Shown here: in pieces, positions 37,460-44,818 of the stretch
How the letters are laid out: each line of letters starts with the position of its first letter
Numbering within the stretch: the first letter of the stretch is position 1
DNA from: Psychroserpens damuponensis
GTDB taxonomy: Bacteria > Bacteroidota > Bacteroidia > Flavobacteriales > Flavobacteriaceae
Reading direction: 5' to 3'
Assembly (NCBI RefSeq): GCF_000826655.1
Contig: NZ_JXJO01000034.1
Coordinates: forward strand, 1 to 64,000
DNA: 64,000 nucleotides
The notes under the pieces: model-generated
What the model was told of the DNA's origin: nothing
Database searches by the model: none
What the model saw: the letters and a program-made list of their open reading frames with translations, nothing else
Made by a program: the position numbers and the translations under genes

Positions 37460-38281
37460 ATGCTAACATTAAAGGAAGCTTACGGACACGGAATTAAAAG
37501 GGAAAAGGAAAAATTAGAGTTTATCAAAAACAATTCCAAGTATAATATTTTTTCTATAGCATCTGGTTTAAGAGCTAATTGCATAACAAAATTTTTATAT
37601 CATTTTTATGAAGAAAACAACATTAAAAAATCTAAACAAAATTTATATACAACTCAAAAGTTGTTAGAATTTATGAATAAGTTAGAAAATAATAAATATT
37701 TTCCTACTCAACTAAACAAACTATTTTTTTTGTGCTCGGACAGTAAAGAAATCATTGCTAATTTTAAAAATTTTGAAATAAATAGCATCCCTAATTTAGA
37801 TTATAGGATAAAACAAGGACACACTTTAGGATTTGTTGTACAACAAATCCTAAAGTGTGATAATGAAAAGGCACTTTATTATCTTGATATTTACGAAACT
37901 AATTATAAGTCTCATATATTAAAAGAATATGATATTGAGATTTTAGATGCAATAATTAATGAAGACAAAAACAAAATTGAGGAATTATTAAAAATTTATT
38001 TATTAGCAAAAAATCATAATAAATCCTCAGAAAAAGGAATGTTAAGTCATAACTTACTGTCTTACGAAGCAACAGTTTTTGCTAAATTAGCATGGATAAA
38101 AGGTATAGAAATAAATATTGAGCATCCTCTTTTACCAATTGAACTTTTACCAATAAATCCAAATGAAAATTATGAAATAGAATATGACTTTTTAAAACCT
38201 AATTATGTTGATATCAAAATTCATAAATCTAAACTCAAAAAAAAAGATGGATTCTTTGAACGAATATTTAAAAAAAACTAA
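37460..38281 (+). CDS. Imm49-like immunity protein, tentative (unit 3)
   Basis: 273 aa, helical, no signal peptide. The C-terminal part (LLSYEATVFAKLAWIKGIEI, then PLLPIELLPI) resembles Imm49-type immunity proteins of polymorphic toxin systems; I rate this as a weak match. The basic tail is KKKDGFFERIFKKN. A perfect 40-bp palindrome lies inside the frame (37820-37859) without disturbing it. The stop codon overlaps the start of repeat R3. Confidence 0.55.
   Translation: MLTLKEAYGHGIKREKEKLEFIKNNSKYNIFSIASGLRANCITKFLYHFYEENNIKKSKQNLYTTQKLLEFMNKLENNKYFPTQLNKLFFLCSDSKEIIANFKNFEINSIPNLDYRIKQGHTLGFVVQQILKCDNEKALYYLDIYETNYKSHILKEYDIEILDAIINEDKNKIEELLKIYLLAKNHNKSSEKGMLSHNLLSYEATVFAKLAWIKGIEINIEHPLLPIELLPINPNENYEIEYDFLKPNYVDIKIHKSKLKKKDGFFERIFKKN
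37820..37859. repeat. Perfect 40-bp palindrome inside the Imm49-like gene
   Basis: Positions 37820-37839 (starting CACACTTTAGG) are the exact reverse complement of 37840-37859, with no loop and no mismatch. It encodes HTLGFVVQQILKCD in frame. Chance occurrence of such an element is very unlikely in 64 kb. It is unrelated in sequence to the attC-like repeats. Confidence 0.95.
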
Positions 38282-38419
38282 CCACAACCACGTATATAAA
38301 AAATAGCAGCTGAGAGCTAGACTTATAATTCACTTCTTTTCTGCTATCTTTGTTTATAAACTGAAAAATCACACACATAAATCTGCTACATTTCATATAC
38401 AAAACCGTAGTGCTTAATA
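38277..38419 (+). repeat. attC-like repeat R3 with a different centre
   Basis: Outer arms pair as in the other repeats (AACCACGTATATAAAAAATAGC with the reverse complement of CTACATTTCATATACAAAAC). The GCCTACTTACGAAAG core is missing, and TAGCAG/CTGCTA forms the next stem. The right junction is G|TAGTGC instead of G|TT. Length (~132 bp core to core) and position are as in the other repeats. Confidence 0.65.
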
Positions 38420-38438
38420 CAAAAAACGAACAAAATCA

Positions 38439-39263
38439 ATGAACAAACTACTAATTGGAGTAGCGACTATAATTTTAATGAGTTGCAATACCGAAATTAA
38501 AAAAGAAAACAATGAGAACAAACACAACCTTGAAACAGAAATAAATAGAAAAATTAAGGTTTTAAACTTTGGAACAGCTCATTTAAGCCAAACATCAGAT
38601 GCAAATTCTTCCCAAATCAACTTAAATGACCCAAATGAAAAAGCTGACTTAAATAAACTCGTTGAAGAAATTGTTAAATTTAAACCAACTATTATTTGCC
38701 TTGAGTTGGAACCTAAAAACAATAACTATATAGCTTCGACATATTTAGAATATGTAAAAGACCAAACGAAAAGATTAAATTATTCGGACGAATTAAATTC
38801 CATCGGACTTGAAGTAGCACGTTTGAGTGGTACACATCGAATTTACGGAATAGATAGCCAAACAGGGTTTAATTATCCTAGTTTAATCGAGATTGCCAAT
38901 AAAAAAGTCGCTGACAGTCTTTATATTTTAAAAGTTATGGATAATTACCAAAGGGTTAACGCTTTGAAATTTAAAGAACAATTTAGGACGATTAACACGA
39001 GAGATTATAAAATGGAAACATTTAACTTATACAATTTTTTGGCGACACAACATACTACAGGAAATGAAGAAGGAGTTGATGAAATTACTAAATTCTACCA
39101 ACGGAATTTAAAAATGTATAGTAATTTTAATGACATAGAAATGACCGAAAATGACAGAGTTTTTATTCTTTTAGGAGCAACACACACCGCTTATTTTGAC
39201 ATTTTTCTGGAAAATAACCCAAAATTTCAATTAGAAAACCCGAATAAATATACTGATTATTAA
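38439..39263 (+). CDS. DUF5694 lipoprotein (unit 4 cargo)
   Basis: A lipobox (IILMSC) with no acidic export signal suggests a periplasm-facing lipoprotein. The body is DUF5694-like: VLNFGTAHLSQTS, IICLELEP, then VFILLGATHTAYF and DIFLENNP near the end. The GTAH and GATH His motifs resemble those of the TraB/ChaN-type group of putative metallohydrolases. The enzyme activity is not established. It is the only gene of its unit. Confidence 0.8.
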   Translation: MNKLLIGVATIILMSCNTEIKKENNENKHNLETEINRKIKVLNFGTAHLSQTSDANSSQINLNDPNEKADLNKLVEEIVKFKPTIICLELEPKNNNYIASTYLEYVKDQTKRLNYSDELNSIGLEVARLSGTHRIYGIDSQTGFNYPSLIEIANKKVADSLYILKVMDNYQRVNALKFKEQFRTINTRDYKMETFNLYNFLATQHTTGNEEGVDEITKFYQRNLKMYSNFNDIEMTENDRVFILLGATHTAYFDIFLENNPKFQLENPNKYTDY

Positions 39264-39266
39264 AAA

Positions 39267-39410
39267 GTACTAAGCACAGTACCGTATAAAATTAATCGCT
39301 AAGTCTAGCCTACTTACGAAAGTTCTCGCGAACCTTCTATCTGTGATTTATTTGCTAACTTTAGTGCTTAAACACGCAACGAAATCATTCATAAATACGT
39401 TGTGTTTAAT
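39267..39410 (+). repeat. attC-like repeat R4
   Basis: The left end TACTAAGCAC carries a short AG insertion after the core. The right core is GTTGTG. The central hairpin at 39318-39337 is GAAAGTTC-TCGC-GAACCTTC, with one A.C mismatch. The conserved sequences GCCTACTTACGAAAG and ATTTATTTGCTAA are present. It lies between the DUF5694 unit and the TetR operon. Confidence 0.8.
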
Positions 39411-39462
39411 TCCCCAAACATTCCCCTTACATTTATTAAATTACCTAAAAAGCAGTATTCAC

Positions 39463-39492
39463 TTGCAGACTAAATATTTGTTTTTATATTTG
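39463..39492 (+). promoter_or_regulatory. Bacteroidota promoter inside cassette 5 (TetR operon)
   Basis: TTG at 39463-39465, exactly 19 bases, then TATATTTG at 39485-39492, a perfect match to the Bacteroidota TTTG-N19-TAnnTTTG consensus. It is the best promoter in the island and lies just downstream of repeat R4, so this unit is probably transcribed independently. Confidence 0.7.
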
Positions 39493-39493
39493 C

Positions 39494-39511
39494 ACTGACT
39501 ATACGGTCAGT
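39494..39511 (+). promoter_or_regulatory. TetR-type operator palindrome
   Basis: ACTGAC-TATACG-GTCAGT is a 6-bp perfect inverted repeat with a 6-base spacer. It begins two bases after the -7 element, at the expected transcription start. It lies 13 bases before the TetR ATG, so autorepression is likely. Confidence 0.65.
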
Positions 39512-39523
39512 CAATATAAATGT

Positions 39524-40072
39524 ATGGATAAAAAAACTCAAATAATTGAAATTGCTACCAAGCTATTCTCAGAAAACGGATTTGAAAACACTTCTATTTC
39601 TAGAGTTTGTGAAGCGAGTAATGTTTCTAAAGGACTTGTTTTTCATCACTTTAAATCGAAAGATGGTTTATTGAGAGAAATCTTCTCTGTAACAACCAAG
39701 AAGATAATTGAGATGAATGAATCAATCAATGATGAACAAAAACCAATGGACAGATTGTACGATTTAATAAACTCATTCTTTATTCAAATAAAATCAGATA
39801 AACTATTTTTCCAGTTGAATTTAAATGTAATGACTCAACCAAAGACACGAGAATTATTAAACGATTTAATTAAGGAAAGAAGCACTTTTATATTGACTTC
39901 AGTAAAACAGATTTTTAACCAAATTAATACGGAAAATGCTGAAATAATCAGTTACTTATTTATTGCCGAATTAGATGGAATTGCTCTTAATTATTTAGGA
40001 ATTTTTGACAACTACCCTCTTGAACAAATTAAAGAACAACTCATAAAAAAATACATTAAAAATGGAATTTAA
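39524..40072 (+). CDS. TetR-family regulator (unit 5)
   Basis: 182 aa. The N-terminal TetR helix-turn-helix is clear: IIEIATKLFSENGFENTSIS, then VSKGLVFHHFKSKDGLLREIF. The C-terminal ligand-binding domain is all-helical, with no recognisable ligand. It lies in the first unit with its own promoter and a 6-6-6 operator overlapping the transcription start, so it probably represses this three-gene operon. The stop overlaps the start of the GNAT gene by 11 bp. Confidence 0.92.
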   Translation: MDKKTQIIEIATKLFSENGFENTSISRVCEASNVSKGLVFHHFKSKDGLLREIFSVTTKKIIEMNESINDEQKPMDRLYDLINSFFIQIKSDKLFFQLNLNVMTQPKTRELLNDLIKERSTFILTSVKQIFNQINTENAEIISYLFIAELDGIALNYLGIFDNYPLEQIKEQLIKKYIKNGI

Positions 40073-40844
40073 ATTAACCCAAGATATAGACACAATAAAC
40101 GAATATAGAGTACAACTATATTCACAATTGGCCGCACCAATTGATGCTATGTGGGAGTTACTTTATATAGCTAATTCAAAAAGCTATTTAATTAGTAATC
40201 AAAATAAAAAAATTGGTTATTGTTGCATTGATACAAACGGAAGTCTCATACAAATATTTCTTCTTAAAGAATTCAACTCTAAAATGAATTCTATCATACG
40301 AACATTACTTAAAGAAAAACTCATTACGTCCGCCAGTTTAAGTTCAAACGAACCAATAGCATTTAACACGTGTTTATCACTTTCGAAATCAATCAAGCCA
40401 AATACGCTTTGCTTTCAGCATACGAATTCAAAAATTCACACAAATTCATCCTTAAATCTTGAATTAGCATCAGAAACTGATATTCCAGATATCAAATCGT
40501 TTTTAAAAGAACCAACTGGAATGGATGACACCTTTGGTTATACTGAAAACTTGGTTAGAAGAAAAGAAATTTACTTCATAAAACAAGATAATGAAATCAT
40601 TGCTACGAGTGAATGTAGATGGAGCGATACACAACTAGAAATAGCCGATTTAGGAATTATTGTAAATAAAAACCAACAAGGAAAAGGAATCGCAACTCAA
40701 GTTCTACAATTACAAGCAAACAGAGTGATACAAGCAGACAGAAAACCTATTTGTTCAACAACAATTGATAATATTGGTTCTCAAAAAGCAATTGAAAAAG
40801 CTGGTTTTTATTGTTCAAATATCATTTTTGATATTCAATTTTAA
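40062..40844 (+). CDS. GNAT-family N-acetyltransferase (unit 5)
   Basis: 260 aa with an N-terminal region of unknown type and a C-terminal GNAT domain. Acetyl-CoA binding motif A reads VNKNQQGKGIATQVLQL, and the beta5-alpha4 part TIDNIGSQKAIEKAGF. The substrate is unknown. It starts inside the TetR frame, so the two are translationally coupled. It is followed after 11 bp by the rsgA-like gene. All three probably respond to one ligand of the TetR repressor. Confidence 0.88.
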   Translation: MEFKLTQDIDTINEYRVQLYSQLAAPIDAMWELLYIANSKSYLISNQNKKIGYCCIDTNGSLIQIFLLKEFNSKMNSIIRTLLKEKLITSASLSSNEPIAFNTCLSLSKSIKPNTLCFQHTNSKIHTNSSLNLELASETDIPDIKSFLKEPTGMDDTFGYTENLVRRKEIYFIKQDNEIIATSECRWSDTQLEIADLGIIVNKNQQGKGIATQVLQLQANRVIQADRKPICSTTIDNIGSQKAIEKAGFYCSNIIFDIQF

Positions 40845-40855
40845 ATTTTAAAACA

Positions 40856-41920
40856 ATGGTAATAAATACTCTAGGTTTTACTAAACAATTAGAAACCTAT
40901 CGACTGGAACATCAATTAGCCTCTTTTGAAGTAGCTAGGGTTATTTCTGAACACAAAGACAGATATATAGTTAAAACCGAGTCTAATGAATTAGAAGCTG
41001 AACTTATTGGAAATTTAAGGTTTACCGCTGAAAACAGGTATGATTTACCTGCTGTTGGAGATTGGGTTGCTATTAATGAATATGATGAAGGAAGAGCCTT
41101 AATTCATTCGGTTTACCCAAGAACTTCAATGCTGGAAAGAAAAGCAATTGACAAACTTGGTAAAACTCAAATAATTGCAACAAATATTGATTATGGATTA
41201 ATTGTTCAATCAGTAAATCGAGATTTCAATTTAAATAGAATTGAACGCTATTTAACTATCTGTAATTCGGCTAATATTAAACCTATAATTATAATTAGTA
41301 AAATTGACTTAATTGAAACTTCTGAATTAAATGAATTAATAGATAAAATTAAAGAACGAATTAAAAATGTTTCAATAATTGCCATTAGTAATGAATCTCA
41401 ACAAGGCATCGATAAAATTAAAAAAGAACTGTCAAAAGGTAAAACGTACTGTTTATTAGGCTCTTCTGGTGTTGGAAAATCAACATTAATTAATAATCTT
41501 GTTGGTGACACTGTTATGAACACTGGAGAAATTAGTGAAAGTATCGATAGAGGAAAACACGTTACAACACACAGAGAATTAATTGTATCAGAAAACGGAA
41601 TTTTAATTGATAATCCAGGAATGAGAGAAGTTGGAATCACTAATGATTCAGAAGGATTAGAACTAACATTTAATAAAATCACCAATTTATCTAACGACTG
41701 CAAATTTAATAATTGTTCACATACCAATGAAAAAGGTTGTGCGATTAAAAAAGCTTTGGAAAATGGAGCGTTAGATAATGACTCGTACGTCAATTTTCAA
41801 AAAATGGAACGCGAACGACAGTTTTTTGATTCGAGCATAGAGGAACGTAAAAAGAAAGATAAAGATTTAGGGAAATTGATTAAAAATGTTGTCAAACAAA
41901 GAAAAAAAGATAAATACTAA
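40856..41920 (+). CDS. rsgA: RsgA-type circularly permuted ribosome-assembly GTPase (unit 5)
   Basis: An OB domain at the N-terminus (LPAVGDWVAI) is followed by permuted G motifs: G4 IISKIDLI, G1 LLGSSGVGKSTLINNLVG, G2 region HVTTHREL and G3 DNPGMREVG. The C-terminal zinc knuckle is CKFNNCSHTNEKGC. RsgA matures the 30S subunit. At 354 aa it is longer than typical housekeeping RsgA (~310), with an extended N-terminus and basic C-terminus. A second copy inside a TetR-controlled cassette suggests an accessory role; whether it replaces a core copy elsewhere is unknown. Confidence 0.9.
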   Translation: MVINTLGFTKQLETYRLEHQLASFEVARVISEHKDRYIVKTESNELEAELIGNLRFTAENRYDLPAVGDWVAINEYDEGRALIHSVYPRTSMLERKAIDKLGKTQIIATNIDYGLIVQSVNRDFNLNRIERYLTICNSANIKPIIIISKIDLIETSELNELIDKIKERIKNVSIIAISNESQQGIDKIKKELSKGKTYCLLGSSGVGKSTLINNLVGDTVMNTGEISESIDRGKHVTTHRELIVSENGILIDNPGMREVGITNDSEGLELTFNKITNLSNDCKFNNCSHTNEKGCAIKKALENGALDNDSYVNFQKMERERQFFDSSIEERKKKDKDLGKLIKNVVKQRKKDKY

Positions 41921-42056
41921 ACACAGCACCTTATAAAATTCATTGCTAGTTATAGCCTACTTACGAAAGTCCTCACTAACTTTCTAACTGGGATTTATTT
42001 GCTAAATTTAGTGCTTAAAACACGTAATGAAATCACACACAAAATCGTTAGCTGCA
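41916..42056 (+). repeat. attC-like repeat R5
   Basis: Left core TAAACAC (with an AG insertion as in R4), right core GTTAGC. The central hairpin (GAAAGT / ACTTTC) keeps six base pairs. The conserved block GCCTACTTACGAAAGTCCTC is present. The left end overlaps the rsgA stop codon. Length is about 134 bp core to core. Confidence 0.8.
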
Positions 42057-42075
42057 AGTGAAAAGACCAACTAAA

Positions 42076-42483
42076 ATGAAAATACATATCAACAATACAA
42101 GACTTTTTTTAATTGGACTTACTGTTCTAATAGTAATTTGTGTATTGACTTTCAATGTCGTTTATTTTTCAAGTTATTACGGAATATCGCAAATCGACTA
42201 TTTTAATTCCCTACTACTTGTGCCTTTCATTCTTCTAATATTTTCGTTTGGAATTTTTATTGAACAAAACAAACAAAAAGAAAAACTGAAAAGAATTGAC
42301 ACTTTTAATCTAACTTCAAAGGAAAAGGAAGTCACCTTAATGATTTTAGAAAAAAAGAAAAATCAAGAAATTGCTAACCAAATGTTCGTAGAACTTTCTA
42401 CAGTGAAAACACACATAAATAACATTTATAAAAAAGTTGAAGTTAAAAACCGAAAAGAACTATTTGAAAAAATCAATAAATAA
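42076..42483 (+). CDS. Membrane-anchored LuxR-type HTH protein (unit 6)
   Basis: About 135 aa. Two membrane helices (about 10-32 and 43-63) are followed by a short linker and a LuxR/GerE DNA-binding domain: LTSKEKEVTLMILEKKKNQEI, then STVKTHINNIYKKVEVKNRKEL. A GTG 18 bases upstream would add MKRPTK but lies right after the repeat; the ATG giving MKIHINN is preferred. It has no receiver domain, so control by another route is expected. It is the first of three genes in its unit. Confidence 0.82.
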   Translation: MKIHINNTRLFLIGLTVLIVICVLTFNVVYFSSYYGISQIDYFNSLLLVPFILLIFSFGIFIEQNKQKEKLKRIDTFNLTSKEKEVTLMILEKKKNQEIANQMFVELSTVKTHINNIYKKVEVKNRKELFEKINK

Positions 42484-42594
42484 ATTACTGACTTTGAAAT
42501 AATTAAAAAAATCCACCCATTTTTCCACCCTATAAAACAAGGAAATTTCATCTAATAATTTCAAATTTGCTGAATAACTTTTAAAATTAAATTT

Positions 42595-43125
42595 ATGAAT
42601 AAACAAACATTGTTTTCGGTAAAATCAGGTTTTTTAATTGCACTTTCAGGAACCTTACTGATGCTAATCTTATTAGCTCTAAATTTTGTTGGGCCAGAAT
42701 CTGTAAAGAATGATAAACTGATGATTGGTGGAACAATTTTATTTATTTCACTTTACATTTTTCTTCTTTTTGGGATTTATAAGAGTATTTCAAACGTTAA
42801 AAAGACAGCCCAAGTCCTTACATTCAAAAGTGCCTTTTTTACTGGATTTATAGTAAGTCTTGCAACAGCAATTTTTTCTGTTTTATTCACAATATTATTT
42901 TACGAGATAATATATCCAAACTATAATACTGACATGTCTACCGTTTTGATTGAAAAATTGTCAAATCAAAATTTGAATGAAACAGAAATAGCTGAAAAAA
43001 TTAGTGAACAAACAAAATATTATAGTACAGTAATACAAGCACAATTCTCTTTTGTTGGAAATTTAATTACTGGAATTGCATTTTCACTAATATTGAGTTT
43101 GTTCCTAAAATCTAAAAAGAATTAA
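42595..43125 (+). CDS. DUF4199 membrane protein (unit 6)
   Basis: 176 aa with four predicted membrane segments (about 8-30, 42-62, 80-103, 146-168). The pattern of N-terminal helices and the GFIVSLATAIFSVLFTILFY segment fit DUF4199, a family widespread in Bacteroidota with unknown function. It lies 111 bp after the LuxR-type gene and 3 bp before the DUF1801 gene, forming a small operon in one unit. Confidence 0.82.
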   Translation: MNKQTLFSVKSGFLIALSGTLLMLILLALNFVGPESVKNDKLMIGGTILFISLYIFLLFGIYKSISNVKKTAQVLTFKSAFFTGFIVSLATAIFSVLFTILFYEIIYPNYNTDMSTVLIEKLSNQNLNETEIAEKISEQTKYYSTVIQAQFSFVGNLITGIAFSLILSLFLKSKKN

Positions 43126-43128
43126 AAA

Positions 43129-43461
43129 ATGAATCAAGAAGTTACTACATATATCGAAAATTCAGATGATAAAAATAAGGAGGTATTGAATAAATTAAGG
43201 AATTTAATCTTCTCTTTAGTTCCCAGTGTAAATGAACAATTTAAATGGAGCAGACCTGTATATGCTATTAGTAAAGATTTTTGCTATTTAAAAACAACCA
43301 AAAAAGCAGTTACACTTGGTTTCTTTGAGTTTGACAAAATAAAAACCAATAGTCATTTAATAGAAGGAACGGGAAAATCTATGAGACATATTAAAATCAA
43401 AAACGCTGAGGAAATAGAAAAATTTGAAATTAGCAAAATGGTTAACGAAGTATTAAAATAA
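43129..43461 (+). CDS. DUF1801 protein (unit 6)
   Basis: 110 aa with the DUF1801 pattern: NKLRNLIFSLVPSVNEQFKWSRPVYAI is its core, here EQFKWSRPVYAIS, followed by LGFFEFDKI and SMRHIKIKNAEEIEKFEI. It is cytoplasmic. The function is unknown; related proteins are small and often occur on accessory DNA. The gene starts 3 bp after the DUF4199 stop. Confidence 0.85.
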   Translation: MNQEVTTYIENSDDKNKEVLNKLRNLIFSLVPSVNEQFKWSRPVYAISKDFCYLKTTKKAVTLGFFEFDKIKTNSHLIEGTGKSMRHIKIKNAEEIEKFEISKMVNEVLK

Positions 43462-43464
43462 CAC

Positions 43465-43601
43465 CAGCAGCTAACACTGTATAAAATTCATTGCTGGTTA
43501 TAGCCTACTTACGAAAGTCTTTACGAACTTTCTATTTGTTATTTATTTGCTAAATTAGTGCTTAAAATACGTAACGAAATCATACACAAAATCGTTACCA
43601 T
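43465..43601 (+). repeat. attC-like repeat R6
   Basis: Left core GCTAAC, right core GTTACC, core-to-core about 130 bp. The central hairpin (GAAAGT ... ACTTTC) keeps six base pairs. GCCTACTTACGAAAGTC is conserved. It lies between the LuxR/DUF4199/DUF1801 unit and the SRPBCC unit. Confidence 0.8.
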
Positions 43602-43614
43602 ACATTAGAAAAAA

Positions 43615-44043
43615 ATGAACAGAGAGCATACATCAAATACTACAATCGAAATTAACGCACCTGTTTCAAAAATATGGAACGCTTTAGTAACACCGGAAAT
43701 AGCAAAAGAATATTTTTTCGGAGCGAATATTAAATCTGATTGGAAAGAAAATAGCCCTATTACATTCAACGGAGAATATAACGGAAACAAATATTTGGAA
43801 AAAGGAATTTTAATAAATGTAAAACCAAACATTCAATTACAATATACGCATTGGAGTAATCTTGAAGGGATTCCAGATATTCCTGAAAATTATAGAGTTT
43901 GGACGTTTAACTTGTCAGAATCTGAAAACCGTACTCGATTAACTATTTCTGAAGATAATATTCCAACAAAAAAAAAACAGAAACGTTCTGATGAATTTTG
44001 GAATGGAGTACTATCAACAATTAAACAAATTACTGAAAAATAA
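43615..44043 (+). CDS. SRPBCC (AHSA1-type) domain protein (unit 7)
   Basis: 142 aa, a single SRPBCC/Bet v 1-like domain: IEINAPVSKIWNALVTPEI, KEYFFGANIKSDWKENSPIT, and the C-terminal helix SDEFWNGVLSTIKQI. Members bind hydrophobic ligands or assist as Hsp90 activators. The specific role is unknown. It is alone in its short unit. Downstream and upstream ends pair poorly (only GTTA/TAAC), unlike earlier units. Confidence 0.88.
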   Translation: MNREHTSNTTIEINAPVSKIWNALVTPEIAKEYFFGANIKSDWKENSPITFNGEYNGNKYLEKGILINVKPNIQLQYTHWSNLEGIPDIPENYRVWTFNLSESENRTRLTISEDNIPTKKKQKRSDEFWNGVLSTIKQITEK

Positions 44044-44046
44044 AAA

Positions 44047-44173
44047 CGTTTAACAACACCTTGTATAATCCAGCACTTGTTTTGCCTACTTACTAAAATC
44101 CTCATCGATTTTTCATTCGTGATTTATGTGCTAGATTAATTGATAAAATATATTGTGCACAAGCTATAGCAAC
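44047..44173 (+). repeat. attC-like repeat R7 (diverged)
   Basis: Left core TTTAAC, right end AAG|CTATAGC. The centre pairs AAAATC with GATTTT, a changed stem relative to R1. The GCCTACTTAC block is kept. Its length is about 119 bp. It lies between the SRPBCC and GNAT units and marks the start of repeat decay towards the right end. Confidence 0.65.
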
Positions 44174-44180
44174 CATAAAA

Positions 44181-44684
44181 ATGAGACAAATATTAGAAAC
44201 AAATCGGCTCATATTAAGAGAATTGCATATTAATGATGCTCAACACTTTTACAATCTCAATCTAAACCAAAACGTCATTAAATACACTGGGAATTCTGCT
44301 TTTAAAAATATTCAAGAAGCAAAAGAATTCTTAGAAAACTATCAAGATTATAAGTTAAATGGATATGGAAGATGGGCTGTAATACAAAAAGAAACAAATG
44401 AATTTATTGGTTGGTGCGGACTAAAGTTTGGCGAGATAGAAAATGAAACTGATATAGGATTTCGATTTTTTGAAAAAGAATGGAATAAAGGTTTTGCCAC
44501 AGAAAGTGCTAAAGCGTGCATAAATTATGGCTTTAAACATTTAAACCTAAAGCGAATTATTGGTCGAGCAATGAAAGAAAATTTTGGATCAATTAAAGTT
44601 TTAGAAAAAATTGGGATGGCATATGAACGCGATACGATTTTTCTAGAAAAAGATGCTGTGATTTATAAAATTGAGAAAAAATAA
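44181..44684 (+). CDS. RimJ/RimL-type N-acetyltransferase (unit 8)
   Basis: 167 aa, a full GNAT domain: LETNRLILRELHINDAQHFY at the start, GRWAVIQKETNEFIGWCGL, motif A region EKEWNKGFATESAKACI, then NFGSIKVLEKIGM. The family acetylates ribosomal proteins or small molecules; here the substrate is unknown. It is alone in its unit. The repeat after it is degraded. Confidence 0.9.
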   Translation: MRQILETNRLILRELHINDAQHFYNLNLNQNVIKYTGNSAFKNIQEAKEFLENYQDYKLNGYGRWAVIQKETNEFIGWCGLKFGEIENETDIGFRFFEKEWNKGFATESAKACINYGFKHLNLKRIIGRAMKENFGSIKVLEKIGMAYERDTIFLEKDAVIYKIEKK

Positions 44685-44689
44685 AGTCA

Positions 44690-44818
44690 ATGCAAACATC
44701 ATATAAAATATATAGTTAATGCTAGCCTACACAAAATATGATGACATATTTTAAATTATCCTGAAAAAAATTGAGCAATACTATTTCCGCATAACATTAA
44801 ATGAGCTAATCGAAACAC
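44690..44818 (+). repeat. Degraded attC-like repeat R8
   Basis: The left part (ACATCATATAAAATATATAG, then TTAATGCTAGCCTAC) still aligns with R5 and R6. The centre keeps an AAAATATG/CATATTTT hairpin. The right arm has no clear G|TT junction. Confidence 0.5.
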
